A stretch of DNA of 64,000 nucleotides from Mitragyna speciosa (GCA_024721245.1 CM045562.1:22074017-22138016); one strand, 5' to 3'. Shown: positions 36,393 through 49,340, counted from the stretch's first letter. The notes: generated by a model not told the origin, from the sequence alone. Made by a program: numbers and translations.

Positions 36393-36683
36393 CTACAGGC
36401 CTCTTGAACCGGGAACATCTATCCACTCCAACTGAAGTTCTACTTCACCACGCTCCACATGTCTCATTCTCAGAAACATATGTTGTTTAACTTTTCCATT
36501 TTCCCAAACAATATTGCTTTCTTCAGCTAGGCAATTTTGCTTACACGGTTTTACATTGGTGATAGACAATAGTTCCACTGGGAATGTTCTGTAACTGCTC
36601 CTAACAACGTCCACAAATGGTCCAATGTCAAAGTCATCTCCCATTTTGTCATCAAGAGTGAATGTGCCCTTGTCATAAACTTG
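36393..36683 (-). pseudogene. Last exon of the CAR-like C2 gene, orphaned in unit C
   Basis: A full 97-codon exon 3 ends VELQLEWIDVPGSRGL before its stop, with the acceptor AG at 36684-36685. Exons 1 and 2 are absent because the unit ends at 37023 within former intron 2. Between about residues 15 and 42 one codon is lost and the frame shifts and returns, so VVRMRLQNVPSGT of the intact gene is here a different run (VVRSSYRTFPVEL). No start codon or promoter of its own is visible. Confidence 0.85.
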
Positions 36684-37023
36684 CTGCATCACATAAATTA
36701 AAATTAGAACGAGTCAGAGTCTTTTGGCTAATTGGATTACCTTTAACACTGGGAGAAGAATAAGTTAACTTGGTTAAGTAATGCAAGTCAATTTTGTACT
36801 TACTGAATACAAGTAACAGAATGTAGGTTGAAGCTATAAATATGGGATAATATCTATACGCCTCAATCATTCAAGTAACAGAATGTAGGTTTTGTATTCT
36901 TCAACTCCCCAAACCGATGAGTTACTAATATACATAAACAAAACAAATGTCCTGGATGGAAAACAATATGGCCATTGTCTAATCAATTTTCAATTATGAC
37001 TTATTTGCCATAGGAATAAGCTG

Positions 37024-39372
37024 TCACTTTGGCACCAACACTGCAAAAAACCTCTGAACAAATAGTATCTTGTTTTCACTTTTTCAACACGAGTCAAAAT
37101 TGGAAAAAAGATGACCATGAAGTTTTAAAAAAAAAAAAAAACTATTTTAGGTTTCTCATGCATTAGTTTTGTTTTCTAATTGATGGTCTGAATCAATTCG
37201 TGTGGGTTTCATTTGTTTGGTATGTGTTTTTGTCCATGCTTGGATTTGATTTCTTTATGTTTCCCTCTTCTTTATTTATTTATTTATTTTTATGACAATG
37301 GAGAAGGGATTTGTTTTAATAAGAATTTCACAAAGGCAATTATGGATATCCATGTGAAATTTTTGGCTTATGTTAGCAAAATGGGGTTTTTGGTTATTAA
37401 AAATAACAAAACAGGGGTGATAATTGCAATTATCGGAGCAAGTGGGGAGGTTTCTCAATTAGGATAAATCTAAGGGGAGGAATACAAAATTATCCCAAAA
37501 AAGAAATGGGAGGAAGAAGAAGATTCTCACAGCAAACATGCGGGAGGGTCAACGGAGCAATGTAATTTTGGGTAGTCTGCGGCATAAATACTGCTAGACT
37601 TTATCTTGGAAATTGACACAATCCTTTCTTGGGCCTCCATTTTCTGGTCTTTTGGTAAGCCTTAAAGGCCCATACTCTTACCCAAGAGTAGTATCATTGC
37701 TCTGTATAGAAGTATCTCGGTAACTCGAGTGAGTATTGCGTGCACCACGCGCGACACGTGGCATGACACGTAATGCATTAGAATTAATCACACATAGTCA
37801 AATAATATAAGGTATGACCCACCATTGCCACATGCGATAAATTATTGGTTCTAGTACACCACGTGGCAATGCACGTGGTGTATTGTATACTTTTCCCGGT
37901 AACTCAGATCAATACTACTTGTGCCCCCATGGCACAGGGAAAAATGGAAAAAAGAAAAAAAAAATCCTACGCCTGTTTCAATTACCTAAACCTCGAATGG
38001 CGGCCTACTCTAACCTTGAAATAGGTAACCTTTACTACCTCCTAAAGAATAGAAAGGCCACTTGAATTTGTAGTTATTTTCTCCCCTTCGCCCTATCTGT
38101 TTCCCCACTGCAAACCCCACATATAATAATGCTGGTAATATTGTAAGGTACTTTTTCAACATATTCTGATTTTTGTATAGACTTTGAAAATCAAATATTC
38201 ATAATTTTAGTTTAAAAAATCAAAAAATAGAGAAAAATAAAATAATTCAGAACATTACATATCTGATTTTTTTAAATAAAAAGCTAAAATCAAGTGAAAA
38301 TAACTATTGAGAAGAGTCCCTAAGTCTTGTGCTCAACAACTTTTTTTTTACTTGATTTTAGCTTCTGATTTTAAAATCTATTTGTAATGTTCTCAATTGT
38401 TTTTTTTAAACCTACATTTGAATTTTTAAGCTTAAATTAGGACCAACTAATTTTTAGTTTTTTTGTTAAATTATTTTTATAAAAATCAGAATTTGTTGAG
38501 AACAAATCCTAAATTTTAAATAGAAAATGTGGCCATAATTTCATTTTGAAATAAAATGCGCAACTCTGTAAACATCGATAACCCCTCAACCCAAACATTA
38601 ACTTTCCAATCCAAGTTGAATCCAAATTTCTTGAATGTTATTATTAAGTTTCTTTTTCTAGCTATCCGAAATCCATTTTGATTTATACCAAGCCCACGAA
38701 ACAAGCATATCCTAAACTTTCAGCATTATTGTTTCAACTCTAGGAACTGGAGAGTTCTTGTCTATCTCTATAGATTTCAGCCTAGAAAGGCAAAAGTAGT
38801 TACGAGTAATAATGTTGTACTGGATAGCTAGAAGTAACTAAAACAAATTAAAATCGCCTAGAAATATTGGTGCGGTAAGACTATAGCTCTATCCATTTTA
38901 TTAAGAAAAAATTAAGAATATCACAAGATGGTCTTTCTCCATAATATGAATGATAATTTTCATAGATAATGGACAATCAGAGAATAAGAATTACTGAAAT
39001 AATTCTTTAACTTTCTTGACTTCCTTGATTAAAAAAACACAGTTTTTATCAGGAGTACCTTTCAGTGGTCCCTTGCGAAAATTTTCATGTAACAGATTTC
39101 GAACCAAGTAAAAAGCTACAATTCATTTTGTCTAAAGAAAATAGACAGAAAATATCAAGCTGCGTTGGTGTCATTGCCTGGCAATAGAAATTTACTTACA
39201 ATACAAGTCTTCAGTGCACTAAATAGTCTTAATTTTGTTTCTCAAGTACAATTTCAACATTATTCAAGAGGATTTGGGCATCAAAACGAATGGTACAAGA
39301 CTACTAGACAATAACTCCCTGTTCATAGCGAAATAGTGCCATTCAGAATCAAAGAGGACAACGAATTAACTT
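37024..39372. other. Left flank of unit D, no gene seen
   Basis: Nearly the same as 24849-27047 apart from the MITE at 37727-37896. It contains the old AT-rich inverted-repeat element at about 38150-38510. Confidence 0.55.
37727..37896. mobile_element. MITE (170 bp) with CACGTGG-rich ends, unit D left flank
   Basis: Exact 9-bp duplication CGGTAACTC (37718-37726 and 37897-37905). Ends carry AGTATTGCGTGCACCACG and, inverted, AGTATACAATACACCACG. Unit C has the empty site near 25535. A second copy in opposite orientation lies at 49341-49510. Mutator-like by target length. Confidence 0.85.
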
Positions 39373-40170
39373 TTACATGGCTTGCTGATCAGAAATTAGG
39401 TCCCATAGATCTGCGTAAATAGAGAAGTAATCTGTGCCATCTTGATTTTTATGCGTCCAATTGCCATCCTTTTCTACTCCCAGTTGGGACAATTCATCGG
39501 ACCACAGGGTCGTTATATTGTCCTCTCCCGATCCACCAACATCCAAGGACCATGTGGTTCCTTCTCTGCCGTCTTCGCCAAGAAATATATTGTCCCACCA
39601 CAGCATATTGTCTTTCTCTGTTGGTTCTGAAGTTGGAGATGAATCCTTAATAGTTTCATCTTTTGTTTGAGCAGTAGTCTCTGCATTAGTTGTTTTTTCC
39701 CTCAACCAAGATGCATTTTTGCGAAAGGTCCAAGTTCGAGGCTTCACTATGTTGCTTGCTCGGGGTAACGTTTTTGTGTTACTTCTCTTACGTGTCTTAA
39801 CCTCTTCCAATTCTCCACTACTTGTCATCTTCTTTTGTAAATGGCTATTCCAGTAATTCTTGACGTCATTTGCAGTTCTTCCAGGAAGTCTACCGGCAAT
39901 TAGTGACCATCTACAGAAGCAAGCACAACTACCATGAGAAAAGTCATGATGCAGTACGGAATAACGGACCCAGAATTTTGGATTTGGGTGTCAACATTGT
40001 GTGTGTGTGTGTGTCTAAGTATAAAAGTGAAAATAACAACACAAAATTTTATTTGAGGGATGAAAATTTAATAATATAACAAGGTGTCATGTATAAAAGA
40101 TTATTCTAATTGATATTTGGTGTGCAATAAGAACATTATTATATACAATCAAGTTACATATTGTCTGAGA

Positions 40171-40173
<3 letters not shown>

Positions 40174-40213
<40 letters not shown>
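40174..40213. repeat. (TA)n microsatellite in MYB-D intron 2
   Basis: About 20 TA units, matching 27911-27944 in copy C. Confidence 0.95.
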
Positions 40214-40215
<2 letters not shown>

Positions 40216-41237
40216 AGCATGTACCATTCAAATACAATGTTTGAATGAGTTATTTCTTGGACGAAACAACAATAATCTATCAATTTATATTCCTTACCCA
40301 ATCAAGAAAATGGAATGTTAAGAATAGTGATTGAGATAACGAATATTTACCCTTATTTTTTGTTTCTTATAATTAACACATATCTATTGACCTTTTCAAA
40401 TTATTCGATTTTATCTTGTATTGGGCTTATTTTATATTATTAAGGGATTGTGCAAAGTTATAGGAGAGTGTAGAATAACAGGAAACTCCAATAAAAGTTA
40501 GATATTAAATTGAAAACCACTACTAAATTAAATTTGGAGGTTAAAAGAAGTTTCAAATAAAATTTTTTTTTTTTTTGGGACTGACCTCTCCCTTCCCCTA
40601 GTTACGTCCGTGGAAGTACGGAGTAAAATGGAAATCATGGTTATTAATTGATGAAGAAGTACCTGAATCAAGGAAAGCTTTAATTTAATAGTAGCATTTC
40701 TTATATATACCAATAATGGAACTTTTTCTTTAATTAATAATGATGGTATAGTAGCATTTCTAATAATGGAACTTGATTGCGAGACAACGCCATAATTTTA
40801 TTTAAAGCACAATAATTGAAAACTTTAATTGGAAAGAAGTAGCGTAGGTTTTCTTAAATCCAATATGCTATTACTGAAACGAACACAGAGACAATCGTAT
40901 GTTTGCTTCAACAACGCTGGATGCTTTTATCTCACCTACTCAGAGTATCAATATTTATATTAGTCTATTTTTGTACATGTAATTTCACTTGTAACTTCTA
41001 TTATTATATATTATCTCAGTTGCGAATGTACCTACCACGTAATATATTTACATGTGATGAAAAATAGGGAGTGAGATTGAGATTAGTGAAACAATCGGAA
41101 TAAAAATTGGTACAAGAACTGCGATGAGTGATAAGAGCCTATTCTAACCTGTAGAACTTCTTATCCCATACGAATTTTCCATTTTGATCAAAATCCATTT
41201 GTTATTATTCTCTTTTGCTATCAACTTTGAACTTGCC

Positions 41238-41747
41238 ATAAACAGGTTTATCGGGATTCCACGGACCGTAACCGGTAACATTAGACAAGCACTCTACTTC
41301 TTCATCAAGAGAAGAAGATCTAAAGAGGTTCTTTATCATCTCTGATTCACAATTTTCCCTAATTTCAGGGTTGAATGGCTCTGCAACATCAATCAGACTG
41401 ACTGAATCCATGTTGACTTTGTCTTCACTTCCCTTTGCAGTAGTTTTTGTCATATCTTTTCTAAACGCATAGTGTGAATTTTGGATCAGTGACATAATTT
41501 GACTTGCAGCTGTCATTTGCTGACCTTCTATATCAACAGCGTCCAAAACCTTTAGATCTTCGTCAGTCTTAAAGATGGACGTGCAAGATTCACCTGAATT
41601 CTCCATGTAAGCGGACATTTCTGTTGGTTGAACCGGAGAATTTCTATTCGACCAAAAAGTCAAAAAGCAGGCTGCAAATTCTAGATGGGCATAAAATTTG
41701 TTTTTTACACTAACCACCAGTCCCGCGTCTTCTTGTACCACATCCAA
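41238..41747 (-). pseudogene. Unrecognised gene-like fragment at the LINE 5' end, antisense
   Basis: An open minus frame from M at 41747 runs through the LINE edge (about 170 codons inside the element, ending NPDKPVY) and then for some residues into the host target site. Composition is that of an ordinary soluble, rather acidic protein (MDVVQEDAGLVVSVKNKFY…, MSLIQNSHYAFRKDM…). It does not resemble LINE proteins and I do not recognise the family. It may be captured from a host gene, an inverted 5' end, or an unusual LINE 5' leader. Confidence 0.5.
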
Positions 41748-41922
41748 GAATTCTTGCTAGATACCAACCTTCTCTATCCTTTGTAAGTTTATTGTTTGTG
41801 AAGAATTAGGAGAAGTGCAGTAGAGAAGCTCTCTCGAAAGAGTTGGCTACTCTGTAGTTGACTCCTGCATTTCCTGGAAGCTTACCTTCCTTGGGGTAAA
41901 TTTTCACTAATTCCTTCCTAAC

Positions 41923-43121
41923 ATGAACTTGCAAGTGAGGAATTCGTCAGAATTTTGCAACCAATTAGCAGTAGACCTTGGGAAAATGGCTCATGCGGAC
42001 TTCCCAGCTTTGAACTCTCAGCTCCAGGACCATTTAGCAAGCTCAGAAAACCAAGTTAGATCTTGGGCTCAGGTGGTAGGTGAAAAAATGCTACTCATGG
42101 AGGTTTAGAACTACAGTTTGTTGAACCGGAAGAGCAAGGGCAAATAAAAATGACTATGGAAGATGTAGATGAGGGACTGGTGAAGTGGAAGTATACCCTA
42201 GTGGGTTATATGCTAGGGTCTTCACCCCCATATTTAGTAGTGAAGAATTTTGTGGAGAAGAAATGGAAGGATTGTGGTAATGTAGAGGTGATCTCCCTAA
42301 AAAATGGAGTCTACCTATTCAAACTGCAAACAGAAGAAGATAAGGAAAAGATCTTGGACCAAGCACCATGGCCTCTAGCAAGCAAAATGCTTTTCTTAAA
42401 GCCTTAAAGTCCCCACATGAGCTTAAAGAAGGAGGATATGAAATCTGTTCCTATTTGGATTCGATTCCCTCACCTAAAGCTTCATTACTACACTGTTAAA
42501 GGTCTTAGTAAACTAGCTAGCTGTGTTGGAAAGCCTCTATTTACTGATAAGCAGACAGCTACTCAAAGTAGAGTATCCTATGCCAGAATCTGTGTTGAGG
42601 TAAAAGTAGGAGATAAAAGACCAAACTTTATAGAATATATGAATGAATTTAGAGAGAAGGAACAGCAAGAGGTTGAATACGAGTGGCTACCACCAAGCTG
42701 TCAGGAATGTGGGATATTTGGACATAGCAGTCACCTATGCCCAAAACTACCTAAGACCATTCAGAAGTGGGTACCAAAAGAGCAAAAAAGTCATATTCAA
42801 GAGGACCCAAAAAACATAGAAGCAAACTATCAAAATCAGCAGGATACTGGATTCAATAACCAGAATGAGAAACATAGGTCTCACGGAAAAGGCCAAGCTG
42901 AGGATGAAGTGCAGATAAAGGATGTCAACATGCATCAGAGAAATGTAGAGGAGGGTGAAAATGAGAAGACAAGAGAAGCAAATTTCAATGATAATCAGAG
43001 GAACAAAGACAAAACTGAGATGATTGAAACAGCAGTCATACAGATTTCTAATACGTACAGTATGCTTGATTCAGAATCAGACCAACCTCCTGAGAAGAAA
43101 CAACCAGCAGAAAATGGATAG
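41923..43121 (+). pseudogene. LINE ORF1 (DUF4283-type domain and zinc knuckle), broken
   Basis: The predicted nucleic-acid-binding protein of a plant LINE. After a leader (MNLQVRNSSEF…) the frame shifts near 42085 and continues into a DUF4283-like domain (LVGYMLGSSPPYLVVKNFVE … APWPLASKMLFLKP). An in-frame TAA stands at 42405. The domain goes on (VPIWIRFPHLKLHYYTVKGL) to a CCHC knuckle CQECGIFGHSSHLC (about 42699-42740). The tail is hydrophilic and low in complexity. At least one frameshift and one stop prevent a full product. Confidence 0.85.
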
Positions 43122-43174
43122 AAAGCTGGAAGAGACAGTAGGAAGAAGGTACCAAAGTCTTCAATAATAATTAA

Positions 43175-46100
43175 ATGAAAATCTTGAGCTGGAATATAAG
43201 AGGGTTGAATGATCCCATAAAGTAGGTTGAATTAAAGAAACAGGCAATAGAATTGCAAATTGATGTGTTTGGTATCCTAGAAAATAAAGTTAGATATAGC
43301 AATGCAGATAGTATTTTTGAGAAATGTCTTAGAACCTGGAAATTTGTACATAATGGTTCAGTAGATCATGTATGTAGGATATGATTTTGTTGGAAGCCTG
43401 AAACAATAGAATGTCAGGTAATGCAAATCCATGACCAAGCTATAACATGTTTTGTTAAGCATAAAGAGCTGGAGAAAGGAGGCTTAATTACTATGGTCTA
43501 TGCCAGGAATAAACCTGAAGAAAGGAAAGTTTTATGGAGCCACCTGTTGCAGATAAAAATGATGACTGGGAACATTCCCTGGATCATTTTAAGAGATTTC
43601 AATGAGATCAAAAATGCGTATGAACGAGTGGGATGCAAAGAACTAAATTATGGTGCTCTTGAAGATTTTAATAAATGCATTGAGGAATTGGATGCTAAGA
43701 AACTCTCAGGTAAATGCTTCTTTTTTACCTGGAACAACAAAAGGGAGTCTAGGGAAAGAGTTTTTAGTAAGCTAGATAGAGTGCTCATAAATGAGTACTG
43801 GCATGGCAAATTTCCAAATACAGTAGTTGAATAATTGGCACCTGAAATATCAGATCATTCACCAATCTATGTAGAAATGAAGAAACAGGTCTCCTTTGGC
43901 CCCAAACTATTCAAATTTCAGAAATTTTGGATGCGTCATGGTCAATTTCCTGAGATACTGAAATCTGCTTGGAATGAAACTATTAAAGCAAATCCTGTGA
44001 TGAAAGTCTGCAAAAAACTAAAGCTACTGAAGGGGAATTTGAAAATATTAAACAGGAAAAATTTCAGCAGCATCACCAATAGAGTAAGACAGCATAAGGA
44101 GTTGATTTGCAGCACTCAAAGTTTGCTTCAAGAACAACCTTTTGAGGATGAGTTAATAAACAAAGAAAAGCAGTTTCTTGTAGAATATGCTGATTTAGTG
44201 AGAGCTGAAGAAGAATTGTTTCAAGCAAAATCCAGAGTTTGCTGGTTGAAACTAGGGGACAAGAACACATCATTCTTTCACAGAAATGTGTTATCCCACA
44301 ATGCTAGGAACAGGATCTTAACATTATATAAAGAGGACAAAAAAATCACTGATTATAATGAGATTAAAGAGACAGCTATCAATTTTTTCAAGGATCTTTT
44401 CACAAGACCTATGACCATGAGCAGCAGAAGACTAAACAAGCTACAAATGATCATACCAAATGTACTCTCAGACCAGCAAAAACAATTCCTAGCTGTCCTT
44501 ATTACTGAGGAGGAAATCAAGAGAGCAGTTTTTCAGATAAGAATGGAAAAGCTCCGAGACCTGATGGATATATAGCTGAGTTCTTCAAGCTAAATTGGGA
44601 ACATATTGGTCATGAAATCACTCAAGCCATTTTGTTCTGCTTCAGCAACAAGTACATGTATTACCCAATGAACAGTTCTATCCTAACATTAGTGCCTAAA
44701 ACAACTGAAGCCACGAGGAGAAAGATTTTAGGCCAATATCCTGCTGTAACATACTGTATAAGTGCTACTCAATAGTTTTACAGAGCAAGCTAAAGAAAAT
44801 AATACCTAGCTTGATCAGTGAAAACCAATCAGCCTTCATAAAAGGTAGAAACATTACTGATAATGTTCTTCTTATGCATAAGCTTGCTAGAGGCTATAAT
44901 AGGAAGGGAGGTAAACCTAGAGCTATGCTGAAAGTGGACATCATGAAAGCATTTGATACTTTAGAATGGGATTTCTTGCTTTATGCTATGGAACTGTTAG
45001 GATTACCAGAAGTGTTTGTTAAATGGGTAAAGTTAGGAATTAAAACAGCACATTTTTCCATTAACTTAAATGGAAGCCTGGTAAGATATTTCAGAAGTGA
45101 AAGAGGTATTAGACAAGGTGATCCCATTTCACCTTATCTATTCCTCATTGCAATGGAAGTCTTTACCAAACTGATTGAATGGAACATCAAAAATCAAGAT
45201 TTCGACTACCATCCAAAATGTAGGAAGCTGGGAGTGTCACATCTTGCATTTGCAGATGAATTATTTATCATGACAGGAGCAACTGAGAGATCTTTCCAAC
45301 TAATCAAAAGATCACTTAGTGAGTTTGCAAACTTGTCTGGACTGACTCCAAACCTTGCCAAAAGTCAAATATTCCTTGCTGGCACAATTGAAGATATGAA
45401 AAGAAGGTTTCATGGCATCATCCAAATACCTGTAGGTGAGCTCCCTGTGAAGTACTTGGGGCTTCCCTTAGTTACTGCCAGATTATCCTACAGGGATTGT
45501 ATGCCAATCTTTGTGAAATTGTAACAAAAAATACATGGTTGGGCAACTAAGAAGTTGACTTTTGCAGGCAGATTACAGTTGGTGAAATCTGTCTTCTATG
45601 GAGTTCAGATGTATTGGGCTAGTGCTTTTATTCTGCCAAAAACTGTTCTAAAAAAAATTGCCAATATAATGACTAGCTTCATTTGGGCTGAAGAAAATAA
45701 ACAACATTATGGAGCCAAGGTAGGATGGAAAGACATATGCCAACCATATAAAAAAGGTGGTCTAAGCCTGTTTGATATAGAATTTTGGAACAAATGCCTC
45801 ATCCTAAAGCTGCTATGGAACATTTGCATTAAAAAAGAATCACTATGGGTGAAATGAATACATGCAATATATCTGAAAGGATCTTCAATTTGGGGATACA
45901 AAGTTCCAGGAGACTGCTCATGGGGATGGAGAAAGATCCTAAAGGGCAGAACTCAGATTCAACCTCTCATCAAAATAAATCTTGGAAGTGAAGAGGAAGT
46001 AAATTTCTAGTATGATTTTTGGAATCCGTTAAGGCCTTTATATCTGAAATTCACTGAGAATGTGCTTACCTGCATGGGACTGAATAACCAAGCCACAGTA

Positions 46101-46844
46101 GCAATGTGTATAGAGGATGGACAATGGAAATGGCCCCAAGGTAGGAAAATGTCTAGAGAAGTACAAGTCCTGAAGCAAAGTATAAATTTTCTCCCAAAAA
46201 CTGGAACAAAAGACTCAGCAGTCTGGTTGGGAAGCAGCACTGGCCTTTTCACCATAAAATCTGCAATGAAGTTACTCAAGCCAAGACAACAGACAGTCGA
46301 GTGGCATAAACTGGTTTGGGGACAAAAATATGTGCCAAGATTCTCCTTTATTCTCTGGCTTGCATGCAGAAGGAGACTAACAACAAAAGCAAGATTGCAT
46401 GCTTGGGGAGTCAACTTGGAAAACACAAACTGTGAGCTGTGCAAACAATTGGAAGAGAACATTGACCATCTTTTCTTCCAATGCCCAGTAACAGCAGCAG
46501 TGTGGCAGAAAGTGCAATCCTTCAACTTCATTTACAGAGAGCATTACACTTGGAAGGAAGAAATTAGCTGGATGAGCTCACATTGGAGAACCAATTCTTT
46601 TGCTGATAGGATAAATAGAGTAATGCTGGCTACCACAATGTGCAAAATTTGGAGGGCTCGAAACAGAAGCTTGTATAAAAAACAAAGCATAACAGCATGC
46701 AGGTTAGTTGAAGAAATAAGACAATCAGTAGCAGAGGTAGTGAGGTCTTTGAGGAAAGTATCCCTAAACCAACGAAATTGGGAGTTGGCACTAGAATGGG
46801 GTTTGTCACTCAAAATATTTGATAAACAGGAAGGGCCTGAGTGA
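43175..46844 (+). pseudogene. LINE ORF2 (endonuclease and reverse transcriptase), broken
   Basis: Starts MKILSWNIRGLN, the usual start of an APE-type endonuclease, with the SDH motif at the domain end (ISDHSP, about 43850). In-frame stops stand near 43222, 43382 and 43832. A frameshift follows near 44540 and another near 44720. The reverse transcriptase is legible from 44811 (AFIKGRNITDNVLL, KVDIMKAFDTLEW, GIRQGDPISPYLF). The catalytic FADD box reads FADE. Further stops are at 45522 and 45855. The zinc-finger region (CELCKQLEENIDHLFFQCP, about 46430) and the C-terminus run to 46844. It cannot make an active enzyme. Confidence 0.9.
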
Positions 46845-47559
46845 ACTTTGGTTTTGTTCTCTGTAGTAGTACTACAGAAGATATACAGGACCATGAATTG
46901 GGTAGATTAGTCCGTGTAGAAGTAGTTTTCTCAGAGACAACTTAAGCAAAACCTTTGATGAAGGCTTGGCTTAAGATGTCTTAATCTTGTAAATTCTCAA
47001 TGATCCATCAATAAAATATTCACACTTACTCAAAAAAAAAAACTTTGAACTTGCCTGTTGCCTAACAACTTGTGAAGCCGGATGATAAGATCAACCTCAT
47101 CAAGAGCAAAGTCTCTTTATTTTTGGCCTGAGATAGTTGAGCCACCTTAGTCTACAACTTTTCCGGCACCTATTCAACCCTGCCAAAACAATAAATCTCG
47201 AATATGAAACCTTTTCAACACTTAAAAGTTTGTGTAACTTCATGATTAACTTTGTCTTCGTCAGTATGCATGGGCGTTCGTGAGTGGCTGTGTGTCATGT
47301 GTGTGTCAACTTTGAATTACACTTACCTGCTCTAGCGGGAACTTGGTGCCACTTTCCTTCGCCATACTTCTCAATGCACTTTCTTAAAAGGATATCTTTT
47401 TCTTCAGTCCATGCACCTTTTCTTACTCCAGGATTACCATGCATGGTGCTTGCCCACCTACACTGCAGTTGCCGCACTTACACAACAAGCTAGCATGTGA
47501 AAGATGAAGATGTTGGCGTTCACAGCTACATTCTCTTACCAGTCCTTCCAGTTTCAACC

Positions 47560-47569
47560 TATATATAGG
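47560..47569 (-). promoter_or_regulatory. TATA box of MYB-D
   Basis: CCTATATATA on the minus strand, about 116 bp upstream of the ATG at 47444. TGACGTGC is at 47639-47646. The promoter looks unbroken although the gene is disabled. Confidence 0.6.
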
Positions 47570-48059
47570 ACTTTATTTCCTAATCTGTCTTCATTTGTTA
47601 GCGCAAATGGTAAGGGACAAAAAAAAATTAGTAGTTTCTGACGTGCAAATTTGCCATCCGCAAGGATGAATTGTTGGGGGACATTTCCAAAAGATACAGG
47701 AGCAGTAATTCTCTGTATAATATAGGAGTATCAACTACTAGTCCAACTATTATAAAACGTCAAAATAGTTATCTCCAAACCTATTGGTTCTTTATTAACT
47801 ATAGATTAACACGTCTCTTAACGGCGTTTTCAGACGTGACTTTCGAATTCCCGATTCACTTTCCTCACTAACTGGAGAAACCCTAACACAATTTGGGCAC
47901 GGTGCCTCAAGGGCTGTAATTTCAACCGCTTCAAATGGTTAAAATCTTAAGACTAATATTGTACACTTAGGTGTTATACATCTTAAAGTTTTGAATGTAC
48001 CAATAACACATTTTCTTTTGAAAAACTCATGTTGAAGTGTAACATCATTATAACAATTA

Positions 48060-48763
48060 GGGTTAATGTCAAAAAACTCCCTCTATCGTTTGATCAAAGT
48101 TGTAGTTTATCCCTTAACCTTTAGTTTTTCTCACTTTATCCATAATTTCATTCTATTTCATTAACTTGACATTTAAAACATTACGAGTTGACGAAATGCT
48201 ATATCCTAAACCATTTTTCAAATTACAAATTCTTTTTCACTTTCATCTTTGCAACTTAATAGTTGAACAAGAAAGAAATTATCCAAAAAATTTTAAAAGC
48301 TCATCACCCTTCTATTTATTTGATAAGCCTTAAACTATTATCATACACCAAGAGCCTACTAAAAATTTGTGTTTGATAAATATTACAAGAATTTTGAAGT
48401 TCCAATCATCCAAGAACTTAAGGAAAGAGTATCAACTTTCGCGGTTAGTTTTGGGAGTTTTGGACAAAAAAAAAAGTAAAAGAAAAGAAACTTAAAGAAA
48501 AGAAAATGTGTTGTTTATAAGTTTTAAAAAAAAAGAAAAGAGAGAGAATGAATTTGGACATATATTTCCGTTTTATAGTCATTTATGGAAAGAATTGGTA
48601 ATTTAAAAAATTATTTAGGAGGTGAAATTTTTATCAATTCACAATGTTTTAAATATTAAGTTGATGACATGGATAGAAATTGAAGATAAAGTGAAAAGAA
48701 TTAAAAGATAGAGATAAACTGTAACTTTAACCAAAAGCTAAGGCATGCTTTTGAGATTAACCC
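48060..48763. mobile_element. GGGTTAAT element, unit D copy
   Basis: Inverted ends GGGTTAAT…ATTAACCC. The left flank has drifted (TAACAATTA) while the right flank is TAATAATTA. Confidence 0.8.
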
Positions 48764-49340
48764 TAATAATTAAAATGTGTAATACATGTGGTCACATGCG
48801 CGCCCATCCCTGCCAGGAATCTTCAATTATCTTTAATGATCTGTTGTTATTTCCCATTATTGGGCTATGGACCTCATATGTTTCGTCCTCACTAGACTGC
48901 AAAATCATTCCAAAAAATATTGTACTTCCAGTAATTTTCCTTTCTTTCTTTTAGCATTTTTGCTGTCACTTATTCATTGAAGGTCAATTGATATTTTGAT
49001 CCAACAACTTGCCTGTGAGCTTCAAATTAATAATTGACACAATGATGGGCTAATTTCTTCCCCTTTTCGGTGTATCTACTTCTATTTTTTTAATCCATTT
49101 TTGGCTGTTCATTTGAAGTCATTATATGTTATAAAATGCTTGAGTCAGCTTATTGCATTTAATTATGCCATATTACCAATCATGCCCAATTGACCAATTT
49201 CTTGTAGCTGATTTAGCTTAGACGGAAATCAAACGGGAAAAAAAATATCAAAATAAAGGAGACCAATCAAAGTAGAAAGACGTCCGGAAAAGATCTTATG
49301 ATGAGGGCAGCGAGCTGTTCAGATTTTACTTGCAAAGTGG

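Larger units (their letters stand above)
24849..37023. repeat. Tandem unit C of the MYB array
   Basis: About 12.2 kb. It holds MYB-C, the GGGTTAAT element, the LINE fragment, hAT-like element 3 and a full-length copy of the last CAR exon. It ends at AAGCTG (37018-37023) with a switch to the left end of unit D. Confidence 0.85.
41238..47040 (+). mobile_element. LINE (plant L1-type) insertion, 5.8 kb, in MYB-D intron 2
   Basis: Flanked by the exact 15-bp duplication AACTTTGAACTTGCC (41223-41237 and 47041-47055). It ends in a run of A after a polyadenylation-like AATAAAATA (47010-47018). It carries ORF1 and ORF2 of a plant LINE, both broken by stops and frameshifts. Copies A, B and C lack it. 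Because the target lies at the exon 2/intron 2 border, the duplication copies the last base of exon 2 and the GC donor. The first 510 bp are an antisense coding-like segment described separately. Confidence 0.95.
39373..47444 (-). pseudogene. R2R3-MYB subgroup 6, copy D, disabled
   Basis: Exons by alignment are 47444-47327, 47179-47055 and 39910-39373. Exon 2 is 125 nt instead of 130: five bases are missing at about 47111-47116. After YLRP the frame shifts and meets a stop within about eight codons, early in R3, so only R2 could be made. Intron 2 is 7144 bp because a plus-strand LINE (41238-47040) sits in it, antisense to the gene, only 15 bp from the exon 2 donor region. Its target duplication includes the GC donor. 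Exon 1 also has TEEKD for TEEED. Exon 3 is still open and nearly the same as in copy C, so inactivation looks recent. Confidence 0.9.

Noticed and set aside
46007..46531. 174-codon minus-strand frame
   Set aside because: It lies opposite the reading frame of the LINE ORF2 C-terminus and shows no family features.
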